NCBI GenBank assembly: GCA_002633005.1
Contig: NMRA01000755.1
Location: 38,608-102,607 of the forward strand
Origin: Phoronis australis
Taxonomy: Eukaryota; Phoronida; Phoronidae
Direction of reading: 5' to 3'
Length of the DNA stretch: 64,000 nt
A program made the translations under genes and the position numbers. Shown one piece after another: positions 48,594 through 61,700 of the stretch; the first letter of the stretch is position 1, and every line of letters begins with the position of its first letter. The notes under the pieces were generated by a model. The model was not told where the DNA came from. It did no database searches and saw only the letters and a program-made list of their open reading frames with translations.

Positions 48594-48975
48594 GTTAAAG
48601 TACAAACCTCCGTTTTGTTTTGAAATAATAAATGGTTTTCTTACAAATATCGCAGTGTAATAAGCAAAATGTAGAGCGACAAACACTACTAAGTGTCTTT
48701 TCTTCAAGTTTCTGTGTAGAGAAGAAGTCAGAAATATTGTAACGATTACGACATAAAAGACAATGCAAAATTTGGGTTTCAGAGAAATTCTTGTTTACAA
48801 CGCGGTCTTCAGAACAAGAATGGGTAACACAAACTTCCAAACAAACAAGGCGCCTTGCGTACTTCACAACAGCGCTCCGAAGCGAGAAACGTGAACCAAT
48901 AATAAAAGACAAAGTATGTTTATGTCGACAAAATATATTTGACAGCAAATGTAAAGTAGTATTTTGCTTATCCAT
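48594..48975 (-). CDS. Candidate 5' exon of a zinc-ribbon-like protein, unknown
   Basis: A 126-codon minus-strand open frame starting ATGGATAAGCAA. The product has two CxxC pairs, C72-LL-C75 and C108-DI-C111, 32 residues apart, and ends in a basic patch (KKTIYYFKTKRR), as in small zinc-ribbon RNA-binding proteins such as the Rpr2/Rpp21 type. That comparison is pattern-level only. A donor-like AG|GTTTGT falls where the basic patch ends (about 48603), so the frame may be a first exon with the remainder further left. No downstream exon was identified. The upstream side (49100-49250, GCGCGCGAG, GGGGGCGTAG) is GC-richer and could hold a promoter. Confidence 0.3.
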
Positions 48976-48999
48976 GATTGTTTGAAATCATTACATTGT

Positions 49000-51900
49000 C
49001 TGAATTTTGCAAAACAAAAAATAACTAGGAATAGTAATTGCATTATATGTATTAGAAAACTGCCATTTACGCTAGTATTCTAGACGCCATTGTACCGTTA
49101 GCTTTTTAAAGGTCCTTTGTTATACGCACACATTCAGCCAATCGCATTGTTCCGTAGTTTTTTGCGCGCGAGATTTGTTTTGCAAAAGGGGGCGTAGTCG
49201 TAGTGGAAAGACGTGATTTTTTGCGTTCGCGTTAATTCTGCACAGATTTTCTTTTTTTAAAAAGTTGATTTTGATTGAAAAAATAATTGGCATCATGACT
49301 GCGCTATGTTTTGTCCGCTTTGTGCTCTGAAACGGCTGGTGGTAGCCTAAGACTTTAACTCGCTAATATAATATGCGCGCCGTCGGCTCGCTCGGAAAAT
49401 ATAACTTCTTGGTTTGAAAAGAAGTCTTTGTGTCTTGTGTAAAGAAAGCCAACAACTGCAAAACACAAAGAACAATTAATCAGTACTTTTTTCGTCACAC
49501 GGCAGATGGTCGAGGCAGGCTTGCATATTTCAAAAGCGACATGTATCCTCGCATTCTCACATTCTTCCCTTCCAATTTGTTTGTTTTCACGCGAGATGAC
49601 AAGTGATTTAAGTTGGTTTTGTATGAAATTTTAGTCGTATTTTGTTAGACAGCCACTTAACGCCGCGTAGAGTACGTATTTAGAAAGTTTAGGATGTATT
49701 TAAGATATAATTACATGGCAAAGCAGACAGCGTTCTTGACAGGAATTAACATCGTCCACGTGATAGGCAAGAGACCGCGGTATCCATAACGCGTGTTTCG
49801 AAACGATAAAAACGAATAAACTTTGAAATGTTTTGTTGTGATGGCATCAGTCTTTTGTTGATTCGTTTGACGCGTTATTCAGTGTCTTCTAATTGCAATG
49901 GTTATTAACATTGGCACCAGCTATAGCCGAGTAACATGAGTTACTGGCACGCGGACAAGCCGTCATGAAACATTTTGTGTTTCTACATGTCTCATAAGAA
50001 AACTGCAAGGCGACTATACTTCTTAATTTTATTGAAATTAAGAATATAAGGCAGCCCTTTGCACGGCCTATATAATTAACTCGACATTAAATACAATGTT
50101 TTTGTATGCGCACGCTTGACAAGTGGTTAGCTGGGGATGACACTGGTGCTATCTTCAGGAGTCTTGGTAACTTGCCACGCCCCTTTTGGATGTAGTTTGC
50201 TCGTCTGGACTTGTTGCCAAAATTTTGTTCCGGTCTAAGCTAACGACTGCTTCAACGGTGGATTTAGCAGTTGCAGAACAAAGCCCCAGTGATTATGCAA
50301 TAATTTGAGAATGTGCGGTCCAGAGGAGGTTCTAATTCGTTTACCCCTTAGTCCCGCGGACCACATCTTCCGCTGGCAATTTCAACATCGCTTCAATTCC
50401 ATCATCGCTTTCCAATCTTTCTGGAAGAAAAAAAAAATGATGTCATCTCTTGCCCTCACCAACGGCTTCACGGTAAGCAACTGCTCCAGAACGTTCGTCT
50501 TGTGGGACACCGTTATGAATTTACGACACTTAAATACTAACGAAATTGTAGTCTACGAGTACATTTCTTATGACTTGCCATTACTGACCTGCAAAGGTAT
50601 TCCAACAACACACCCTGGTGGATTAACGATTGCGTCCACGAGCAACATCTGCCAATGTTAGTGCTGTAGTAACGGTCACGTGACAATTAGGACTTAATTA
50701 TAAATGCATTGTTTAAATTCAAATATCCACTTGGGCGTACTGTATTGTAGGTAGGATTTAACATGGGCATTTTATGAACAACGACTGCAATAGCCATGTC
50801 ATGATATTCAACTCTTATCAAAACTCACATCTACTGTACATGTAACCTACATGTACGTGATCTCGGTTGCCTGTCTGGTCCTAGTGTCCAGAAATTTACT
50901 GGAAAGTTCCATAGGAAGAACACGTGGTATGCGTACCCATAAATGTGATGCACAGTTTTAACGTACACTTGCCTACTGTATTTGGCCATTGAACCGATAG
51001 TGCCTGTTTTCAGGAAACAACTCTTTCGTATTGGAGAGTAAAGAATTTAATCGCCTGGAAAAACAAGGTGACATTTTTTTACTAACAAAAGCAGTTCGCT
51101 GCGAGTGTATGGTAATCTGCAGTTACCGTACTGGTTAAAATGCATCAATGGCATCCAAGAGCACTGTCACGTCCGCGAAAATAGTGTTCTGCCATTGAAT
51201 TAAAAAATGCCCATGTACACCATACTCCTTAGCTGAGATTGGACCAAATTCCGCCAGGTGTCGCTTTGTTCATGTTCAATATATAGGAATATACATCTGA
51301 TTCGAGAAAGCGTTGATTTTGAGTATCATTTGCATTGGTAATATTAACTAAGTGCGAAACACCAAGCTTATCACTAAGTTTTTAACAGAAACAAAACTTT
51401 GATGCTAATCCTGTCAGTGTGTCCCACTAACACTGTCTGTGTCCCTTAAGGTGTCAAACTTAGGCGGCCAATGTTAAACGACAATTAAATAGTGTTTAAA
51501 CAGCTGGGAGATTGCTTTAAAACAATTGACATTTTTTATGATCTATTTACATGATCGGTTGCCATATGCGGGGCGTAGCCATTTCTCGCTTGTTCAAGCT
51601 GCCAACAATATGTTGGTTCTGTTAAAGATACCTCGTGCTTCATGAATTCAAAAGAGTTAAAATCTGAATAATTTAATAATGAGCTTGATGCATTGTGCTT
51701 CACTAGCATAAAAGAAACTGTGCCTTTAAGACACTTTTAAAGGAACACTGTCGTTTTGAGGCCGAAAACGCATTTCTGGGGCTATTATTGGTTGGGATAT
51801 ACTTTTTGACGTCATTAGTTGTGACCAGTCGACAGCTAAAAAACATTGAAAGTCAAATTTTTGCGATTCTACTACAAATCGCCAATTCTCGCCGATGTTT

Positions 51901-54900
51901 GACAGACATTCGCTGAAATTAAGGCCGGCGAATTATCAGTTAAAGTCAGTCATTTATTGAGCACGATTAAGCCCGTTAGTATTTGATTGCAAACGTAAAG
52001 CTTTGCGGTTCAAATCCGAGTTGCAGCTGATTTCAGAAAATCGCTTTTAACATGTTTTATTTTCCAGGCCTCTCGCACGCTCTCGCCACTTGGATACATG
52101 TAGGTCGGATCGGTAGATAATCGTCTTAATTCTCCACTTTCATAGTCGGGGCAAGCTCATTTTTGTTGAAAAAATGTGTCGTTCTTCAACTGAAACAAAA
52201 ACATGTTGTCGTGGACCTACTTCCAATTATGTTTTGATTCGGATGCATATTTTACAGGCCGGGGCGCGAAGGGTTGCGTGAGGTGAAACAAACTCAATCT
52301 ATAATTTTAACTTTAAACACAATTTATCCCTTATTTGATATTACTTAAGAAAATTAAAGATCGAGATTTTTTGCTTTATTTTTACAGATTTACAGGTATT
52401 GTTAAAAGATGTAGTTTTGGTCAACGAAACTTCCTAGCAAATATGGTCTTGCCAAGGAAAGGTACATGTAAGCCAAGCGTATAAAGCATTTGCCCACAGT
52501 CCTTATCTTGAATGTTTCGCAAATTTCAGTGGATCAAAAGGATATCCATTCAAAAAGGGTGTTACTGAAGTGAGAATAACCTCCTCTAATGAGCCCGATT
52601 TTCGCTCCAGAAACCGTCTGGTCGGTTGTTATACTAACTTTCTTCTCTCCATGAGGCGGCAATTTTGAGATGAAATAGCCCCATTATGATTGACTTATAA
52701 TTCGACAGCGGACGACTAATGTATAGTAATCGCACGTTTCGCGGCTGAAGTCATGCAGTTTACGGCACAGCAGAGTGTTAAAGGCAAACAAAACAGCCAG
52801 TGCGACGGATTTTGTCAAATCTTTCCAAGCATTGATGGCCAACAACCAAAATAAAATTGTGCAATTTCATTCCATTATCTTGTCACCAGAGAATCAAATA
52901 ACGTTTTCCAAATCAAAAAGTAATTAAATTTACGGTATCATGAAGGAACTGGTCTACAGCAAAACAAGCTTAGTTGCAAACTTTTGGCAACTTGTTAAAA
53001 TAGCAGGTGTCTGCAAAAAAATATATCAGACGTTAGTACCCAGGTTCATTGATAGAAAAAACGGATCTTGCTCTCCGGCGCCTAATCGCCTCAGTGGTCG
53101 CCGGAATTTTCCCTCGGACTTCACCATTCAATACAGTCTTTACCCGCTGTCAGTATTCCCCTAACCCACCCCACCTCCAGTCAATAAATAGTCAGTGTTC
53201 ACTTAGAAAAAAAAATTCATACGGCCAAAGTCAACCTAAAAAGCCAAAAGGTAGACTCAATCACCTGCATGTGGTGCGGGTTCCTAAGCACCGATCTTCC
53301 TCCCCGACTACGGACCTCGTTCTAGCTTTTAGTGTTTTCAATGTTTTCCACACACGCCAACACAAAAAACAAAATTCATTCTAGTTCTTTTGCCTTTTCC
53401 ATCCTCGATATCAATCGTCGCTGCAAGACCCCACATAAACATGTAACAGAGGCGGTTCATGTACAACCTCTTGTTAAAACGACGCGCGTACTACTCAAAA
53501 GAATAGTAAAGTATAGACAATCCATTCTGCCTCGTTGTCATATGCAAACATTGGGGTCTAAATGTTTCATTTTGAAAGATATAAGGCTCAGACATTTGGT
53601 CTTACTTCACAATTTCTGAAAAAGAGTTTATCTATGTAATTAAGAGCGCATCAGAGTCTAGAAATAATTCCTACAAATTTTCTCAGTAAGTAACAGTTAC
53701 GTGTGTATTCTCATAAACTATATTATGGTCAAGTGAGATTTAATTAGTTTTCTGAAATAATTAGTGGACAGTAAGACCAAATTTTTGACTTAAGTCTTGA
53801 GTCACGTTCTGTTAAATAAATCCCAGATGTATAACTAAACCAAGAGAAAACACTGTCAGAAAGTTCATGTATAGTGCTACAAAATGTCAAATACTATCAT
53901 GTGTGTAGCAGAAAGATTTCCTTATGTAGAACCGTCATGAAGCAGTTAAAGAACGCCAACGGGGACAATATTGCGCCATATGACGTCAGTGCCACCGCGG
54001 CACAAATTGTCGAACAACGCGAAAATGTCACATTATGAATAAACTTTCAACAAGCCAGCAAAAATAAGCAACAAGTGATCAATTAAATTATCTTGATATG
54101 AAAAATGAATCAATATGTACGCACTGCTTTGAATCAAATTAAACATTGTATACATCTAAAATCCATTAATGGTAACCAATGGTCAATTAGCCTTAGAAAT
54201 AATAACTGTTTAAGATTTTGAGATCGCAAAGAGGAAGTGAAAAGTGTGTTAATTGCAATTTCAAAATAGAAGAATTGTTTCGGTACATTAGTCAAAAGCT
54301 TTACGCGTGCCACACACCCCTGGACTGTATTCCAAAACCCAGCTGATCTTTTTATTCTGTTGTTGTTTGGTGTAGTTCTGATTGTGTACTCTCGCCACGA
54401 CTCTGGACTAACGAGGTGTGGCGCGTGTACACAATTTGAGAAAGCAGTGGTCATCGAATGAAAGAGGTTCGGCAAATGTTTCAAAACTAACTAAAGTATT
54501 AAAACAAAACAGAAGCACGCATCTGTCAACAAAAGAACCGCGATTCCGGCCATGCGCATCACCATGACGAACCAAATAAAGGGACATTACATTTCTGACC
54601 GAAAAATGCATTTTGGTCATTACTTTTGATAGAATAGACTTCTTGAAGTTGTTAGCCTTGACCAGAACAATGAAACAACGAATTCCGTTGTTTTGCGGTT
54701 TCATTACCAGTCGCCAATTGTCGACGTTGTTTGCCAGACCGGCATTCGCAAAAATCAAGGTCGTGACTTTATCGGTCAAACACCGTGGCTTAAAATCCAC
54801 AGCCCTGATTTACACGTACCATAACTAGCATTAAACGCAAGACTACAATCGCCAGGTTACAGGATCGAATCTGCGCTGAGAGAATGCCTTTGACGCCGGT

Positions 54901-55719
54901 AATGTAACGTGCAGTATGTGAGACGTATCGGCACGGTGACAGTGCAAGTGTCTTGTTGGTACGATTCGCGTCCAAACGGAAATTGATGGACGCTCTCGAG
55001 TCTGAGTTCCCCGCCTCGTATATTATTCTAGGAAAGAGCAATTTGTGACTACCGTATATATATGCGGCTATTAAGGCCCATATCATTTTTACACATTTTC
55101 CGCTGTTTTGGTCTTGAGTACGGTATGACACTTGTAACAAGATTCAATGCAGTGATTAAATCGGTCATACAATCTCATTAGCTTCAAAAGGTTCGGACAT
55201 CTGTTTTTACAAGAACAACGCTTAACAAGCCACTCGAGGTAGTAATCTCTCAACAAACAAGCTAAGTGGTCTTAATCCTATCATAATGGCCTTATTAACA
55301 ATAACGCTTATGAGGAAATTCTTTGACATGACTTTAGCCACGCGATCAATTTTTAACCTTTGTTTTACTTAGCTGTCAATTGCTGCTAAACTTTTAATGT
55401 CCCATAGTTATAAATACAAGTAAACAACAATGAAAAAATACGGTTATATGTGCTAAATACAAGTAAACTGCAATAAAAATTACGGCTGACGAGTCATGCT
55501 ACGACAGTTATATTTACATGACTGACTTAAATTAGGACGATAGATGAATATTTTGCCATCCCTTTATTTGTTGTCAGCTTATACTAAATGATAAAATCAC
55601 AACAATAAAATTCCAAAGGATTTGAAGCAAAAAATGTTATTACCCTGTGATTTCAACGCTACGCGATCCTGCATGTGTGAAATAAGGTAAGCGAAACGTT
55701 CGTTGTTCCAAAATCACAT
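49000..55719. other. Gene-poor intergenic DNA
   Basis: A long stretch with only short frames (for example 50305-50661 + and 54408-54800 -) lacking motifs, promoters or splice support. A GC-richer patch occurs at about 49150-49400. I see no RNA gene, homeobox or transposase here. Confidence 0.5.
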
Positions 55720-56046
55720 ATGGACGTTATCTCAATCAACCACAACATAATAATTGCTGAAAAATTGAAAGCTATTAACACTCCGTTTCTTCTCTCTAAA
55801 TGCGGTAAATTAATGGCAAAGAGACTTCGTGAGTTGCTACAAGAAAATCACTTTGTTCGGTGTGGCCCCACATTCAGTGCCATCTATTGGCGAGAATTTG
55901 AGACGTTGGGCAAAGACGGATCGGTCGTCGATCTACCAACTAAAATAATGTCGGGCTATATTGTTATAAAAGGTTTTTACCAAGACACATATGAGGAATC
56001 TCAGATAACAGACCAACGAAACGGATATTCGCAGTACGACCTTTAA
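55720..56046 (+). CDS. Hypothetical protein of 108 residues, unknown
   Basis: An ATG-started open frame followed 20 bp after its stop by AATAAA (56066-56071). The product has a helical first half (EKLKAINTPFLL, AKRLRELLQENH) and an aromatic-rich second half (IYWREFETLGKDG, GYIVIKGFY). I recognise no family. The poly(A) signal so close to the stop and the balanced composition make it more plausible than the surrounding frames, but it has no identified promoter and may be noise. Confidence 0.2.
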   Translation: MDVISINHNIIIAEKLKAINTPFLLSKCGKLMAKRLRELLQENHFVRCGPTFSAIYWREFETLGKDGSVVDLPTKIMSGYIVIKGFYQDTYEESQITDQRNGYSQYDL

Positions 56047-56921
56047 AAACCCTCAAATGAAGCCGAATAAATACGCGGCGTATTTTCGGAAATCTCTGAT
56101 TGGCCAACGATTTGTGATGGAATTTTAAAGCAAACAAATTATTATTATTGACTTAAAACTGTTTTCAAAAGTACGTAAAAGTCGATAGCCCTTAGGACTG
56201 ATAAAGAATCAGTTTGATTCGAAGCATTCCTCGATCAGTTGATTAATGCTGCGTAGGCCTACCATCCACTCCAGTAGCTGACTTGTCGGCTAAAAACGAA
56301 AATCGAATAAAGACTTTTTCCCTCATAAAATCGGTCTCATGACATTCTTTACACAAAGTGGATTCCACCGTCCGTTGCCAACTCAAATCACAGGTAATCC
56401 CTATGCTTGCGTCATTTTCTGTTTCGCAAAGTAGCGAGTTGGCCAACCCCATCAAAGTCCGAAGCGTTTTCTTGAGGATGGTTTCGATGTTCTAGCAGCA
56501 AACGGAAATGGATTTCTGTCGCTAGCCATTTAAATATGGCGAAATGCAGATTTAACTTATTTGTATCTGTTGGAGTTAAAATAAATACCAACAAACGATC
56601 TAATATGCACTTCATCCATGAACACGAGAAGATCGAATCCACGCACGAGCTGAGATACATGTACTATGTCAATGAATTTAAGCCTGAATGCTTTCACCGC
56701 GCTGACGAGAAGTACTAGAGAAACAAGGTCTTGACTAGTGGAAGATGCCCGACTGTTTTTGACCAACGTCATGCCGTTACGACCCATCAAGTTATCTTGT
56801 TCGTGTTCAACATTCCGCATCGCCATGAACAAGATGATTCCATTACTCCCAGATACACATGGAAGAGACGGTCAACTGGGTCATCAACCTAAACACGCTT
56901 GCCGTTTTGGACGACATTAAA

Positions 56922-57060
56922 CAGGGGTGGATCCAGGATGTTTTAAAAGTGGGGGTCGGATCAAGGATTTTATTAAAGAGGGTTAAAGACAATTTGAAAA
57001 TTCTACATTTTAAAATCATAGGAAAAAGGGGGGTTCGGACCTCGGTCTTGATTCCCCCTG
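56922..57060. mobile_element. Degraded MITE, probably family C
   Basis: Starts CAGGGGTGGATCCAGGATG, like other family C ends, and finishes ATTCCCCCTG. The interior has diverged and no target duplication is clear. Confidence 0.45.
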
Positions 57061-58449
57061 TATAAGCCTATGTATAAATCACCCTCAATAAAAGTTTGTA
57101 CCCTGTATAGTACTGGAAATCGAACCAGGAACCATCTTTGGCATCATCCGTTCTACTATAATACCCCAAGGTAAGATACTGTAAGTCATGCTGTGCTCCA
57201 TTGAGAGACAGGTGGGGGATGGAGGGAGGGAGGGATGGATGGNACAGCGGGCGGTAAGAAAATATTCTTACACCCCAGAGGGATCGACGCTGGCCATCGG
57301 ATCAGCTCTTTCATTTCAGTGATTCCACAGCGATGACATAAATTTCCTCAATGTCATCATCAAAAATCCACCGTTTGAATCTTGTAGGATAGCAATTTAC
57401 CACGCTCGCGGGAAGCAGACGAGAATAAACAAAATTTCAATTCAACTTAGCCTGAATGGTAGTTTTGAGCACAGCGGCAGCGTAGTTTGTCATGCGACAA
57501 AGAATTAGGAGACCCATTTAAAGATTCCGGCAAATCAGACCGGCATTTGAAGAATCGGACGAAACGTGACCATTCGATTAACCGTATGTAGCACACAGTT
57601 TTGTTAACCACAAGTCTAAAAGTTGTGAACTGTTTAGTAGTGTAACGGGAATCGGTGGAGCGACCAAATGCAGCACCGATCTATTTATGTCTAAAGTCGA
57701 CTGTTCGTAGTCAATAAAAATAATTGCAGCGTACTATTTCACTCCGTTCGTATTGCATGCGAGAAAACCCTGGTGACAAAACTTATAATTAAAGTGTGAA
57801 ACGAAATAAGTAGAAAAATGTACTTAGTGAGTTTATTGTGCGCTTAATATAAAACACAACATGAATCTACAAACTTGCACTACTCACCATATCTTCTGTT
57901 GTCGGTTATATCTCTGCTTTGACAAAATAACCCAAAGAATATATAGGCAAATATACGCTGAAAAACAGTTCGAATAAAAAGACCCAATTAAAGCTAGTTA
58001 GTTACGTTGGGATTCCTTGCGGATAGGAACGAGACCCCGGCAGAACGAACTCTAGTGAAGTCTGCCGTGAGCGTGTCCATAGGCAAATTCGGGCTACGAA
58101 GTACCAAGATCTTACGGTCAGGAAGAGGTAGACCTAAGTTGTAAAAAACAATCAAAATGCAAACTGAAAATTTCGTCTTCGGAAGTACCAAATAAGGGCT
58201 GTCACCAGTAGACACCCCTGTACTCACGGACTCCATCAATGCACGGCGCTCCCGTCACACTAGGCGCTGTGTCTCAACGGTTTGGAAAGCGAAAAGCATG
58301 CCTTGTCACGGTGGCGTTTAGTAACAATACAAGTGGTTGCCTTAGAAATACATTTTCCGTCTTAATTAATGTTGCCCTGGCGTGTTTCCGAAAGAGCCCC
58401 GATGTTTCTTTTCGGACTGAATCCCCTGTAGCCCGATGGAGTAGCCGAC

Positions 58450-58487
58450 GGGTGCCCGCTACCCCGGCGGCCGGGCGGGGGGCACCC
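58450..58487. other. GC-rich hairpin upstream of CNOT11
   Basis: GGGTGCCC (58450-58457) pairs with GGGCACCC (58480-58487), and the loop is itself very GC-rich and self-complementary (CGGCGGCCGGGCGG). This is strikingly different in composition from the AT-rich surroundings and lies about 280 bp upstream of the CNOT11 start codon. It may be a promoter CpG cluster. Confidence 0.5.
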
Positions 58488-58766
58488 ACGGGTTAGCAGT
58501 GGCAGTCACCAGGTGGCGAGATCGGCTCCTCCGCGAGTTGGCTCACCAAGAACTGCTAAACAATATATCGTGGAAATAGGTCGTATTTCACGACTCTGTG
58601 CCTAATATGGAGACATGCAGAACTGTGAATGCATACCAAAATGAGACTCGACTACTAAGAGATACTGTAATCCGATAGTCGTTGACAATAATCGTAGGTG
58701 ATCTGCTCGCTCTCCCATTAAAGAAAACCAAATGTGTGAATCTCCAATAGATGTCGCACTGTAAAT

Positions 58767-61700
58767 ATGGCGCTGTCTGTGAAGGAATTGGCTTCATTGC
58801 TGAGGTAATGGTTTGCTGTTAGGTCTGTCTGTATCATCAATGAATGCCAACTATATGACCACATTATGCAAAATTCTTGACCAAATGTTCCTACTCGTAA
58901 CAGTACTGGAATCACTTAGTTTCGATGGCAACAGCTGTGGCATGCGTTGAGCCTTTTGACTCCAGTCCAGTATTTGGCAGTAATAAAGACTAAAGTATTG
59001 TTGTTAGCAGGTTACCGGATGAAGTTAGGTTGTAATATGACGCGTAACCTGTTTGTGCATAAGTATTTACACAAACCCTATTTAGGGTCGTTACCCTTGA
59101 AACATAAATTTGCCTTCATTTTGCAAATCAAAACGTTTCCTGTTTTTAAGTTGCAAGGCCTGAAGTGAATGAACCAACATACAATGATAGTGATAACAGT
59201 CCCGGCTGCTAACGAACACAGATAAGGTCGGCTTATAAAAGAAACAGGCAGTATATGCAAAAATATCAAGATGTTCCAGATAAATGTTTCGTTCCCACAC
59301 CATTTTATCAACAGTGCCTTTACAATAAATAATTATAATAATAGTAATAATAATAATAATAAATAACTTTATTTATAGAGGATAAAAACATGTTAAGTGT
59401 AAAACTTATCTACCACATGGTCCTCAAAATTGCAATAAATAGATGAACAATGATATGTACAGATGAATGAAAAATGAAATAAATAAGTTAATTAATGTAT
59501 ACAATTTTTGACATGCATGCAGATATACAGTTAATTAGATAATAAATAAGTGGATGTTTAACAGTAATTGATTTAATAGCTAATGGTAAACCATTCCAGG
59601 CAATCACTCCATCTACAAAGAAAGTACTCCTGTACTTACTTGGATGTTTTGTAGTTTGGTACAACTAAATTGCCAGCATTCGAGTATCGGGTCGCGATTA
59701 AAAAAAATTCAAAAGTTAACATAATATAGCTTTCACTTGTTTCGTATGAGAGTAGTCTTCGAAGGTTTCTTCTGGCGAAAGTGGAAACAGGCAAAGGAGT
59801 TGCATTTTGGAACTGGCTTTTTAATGACAAATTTCTTTTAAGTTAGGATTGTGAATTCGTGAAGGAAATGTGAACTGAACAGAGTATAATTATGTGTTAC
59901 CAAGCAAGTATGTTTTGAAACAACTGTGAACTGTGAAATTGCACATTCCAAATTTGTTTGGAAACTGCTCTTCATGAAACTTATAGCAAAGCCGGCACAC
60001 GTGAGTAGCACTAATTTCTGATTGGTTGGAGTGGGTGAGGTTTACAAGGGTACTATTAAGGAAGGCATTTTACAGTTTTTGTTGGGTTTTGTACACAATA
60101 ACTTACACTGTCGAGACAGATAGGATGTGTTTGCGAAAATCGGTCGTGAACTTGAAATCGATACCATAATGTAGTCAAACGTTCAGGCAAATTGAGTGTT
60201 CAAGAACTAGATTCAGCCAAATTAAAGTTATAGGATGTTCAGCAGGCCACTTTTTATGATGAAATCGAATCTTTTAAATTGAAATGGTATGAGGTTATAA
60301 ACATGACCCCTGTTTGTTTTCAAATAGCTTTCTCAGTGTCAAAGGATGCTTGCAACTTTCTGTGTTAAGTTCAGGTGAAAAACACCCCATGATTTTACCG
60401 TTTGGGCATTTCTCAAAACATGTTTTTATAAACATGCCGGGCGAATACTTAGTGAATACTTTGAGAAATGAATTTTGGATCATTGGATTAATTCAGTTTG
60501 TCGTAAGTGTGTGCCTTGAAATAAAGCATCAGAGTCACCAAATTTTGTTGTGTTGTGTTTCATTGGCTTAATTGTTGTATGTATTGTGTATTTCCGAAAA
60601 TAGGCCCATGGGCGGATATTCTAAAAATGTCCCTTCAAAAAGGTGAAATGAAACAGAATATATTCCCTGGTGTATTTTCGGAAAGGGATGTGTATTTTGG
60701 AAACTGTGTCAAACATTTTGTGATGCAGATTTAAAGGACATGATTATCATTAAGTATTCACTCAAGAATATTTTCAGATTATCTAAAAGTTAATGACCCT
60801 TCTGTAGATATGGGTAGTCCTTCAAAGGAATGTTGGTTTATACTGAAAAAAGATACAGTTTGACTCATTGCAGAACAACGACTGGTTGAAATCACCAAGA
60901 CTAGATTCAGTATCCTTTTAACTATTCTTATCATGTCTTTTTCAGCGTTCTGTCTGAAGATGCTACTCAAACACAAACGTTTGATGCATTGGCGTCCTCT
61001 TTACACCACTATTTCAACAAAACAGACCACTTTAAAGTTGGCACAGCTTTGGTAGGTTTAGGGCCCTGGTTTGGGCACAAAAAGTATTATGGCACAGTCA
61101 GAAATTTAAAGCAACTCTTAAGGACAAGCCACAAGAGATTAATGCCTTCTAAACTATGTAGAGGAGCCAGTGTGGCCTAGTTCGATAGCTGCCCTTTTTC
61201 TTTACTCGAGGTCAGGCTTCGAGTCCCACTGGGCCACACTGCTAGACCCTTGAGTCAGGTTTCTAGCTCCTCAGCTGGGTTTTAACTATAAAGCATAACT
61301 TAAAATGATTCCAGGTGGTCAGTGCTATGGGTCCACATGTGCGGCCCTCACACATTGGTACAACCTGTACTAGACCGCCTGCAATTATTTTTATTATCAT
61401 GTACATAACTGCAGGTACAGTAATTTTTAAAATGAACTTGACAGACTTTGAGAGAACTTTGCCAGACTTAGATAAAAGTCTTGCCGTAATTATTTGGCAG
61501 TTTGGTCATTCTATTGTCGCGTTTTTGTGGAACTTTTCTCAGTGTTTAATGCGACATCATTCTGTCTAGCTGCTAGTTGTTTCATTATGAAATGGACTAG
61601 TGCAGAATAAGTTGTTGCGATTTTTCCAATGATTGTGGGGCACCACCTGTCGAAATTCAGCGTAAATCTATACAGATTCTACACTGTGCCCAAAATTTGA

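Larger units (their letters stand above)
56047..58766. other. Intergenic, upstream of CNOT11
   Basis: Contains overlapping short frames on both strands at 56240-56920 without a consistent reading, a possible degraded MITE at 56922-57060, a single N at 57243 next to a GGGA-rich simple repeat, and a GC-rich hairpin at 58450-58487. The CNOT11 promoter should lie near its right end, but no TATA box is evident. Confidence 0.5.

Noticed and set aside
56240-56920. Overlapping frames on both strands suggesting a gene or frameshifted pseudogene
   Set aside because: No single reading or domain could be supported; stop codons interrupt the plausible stretches.
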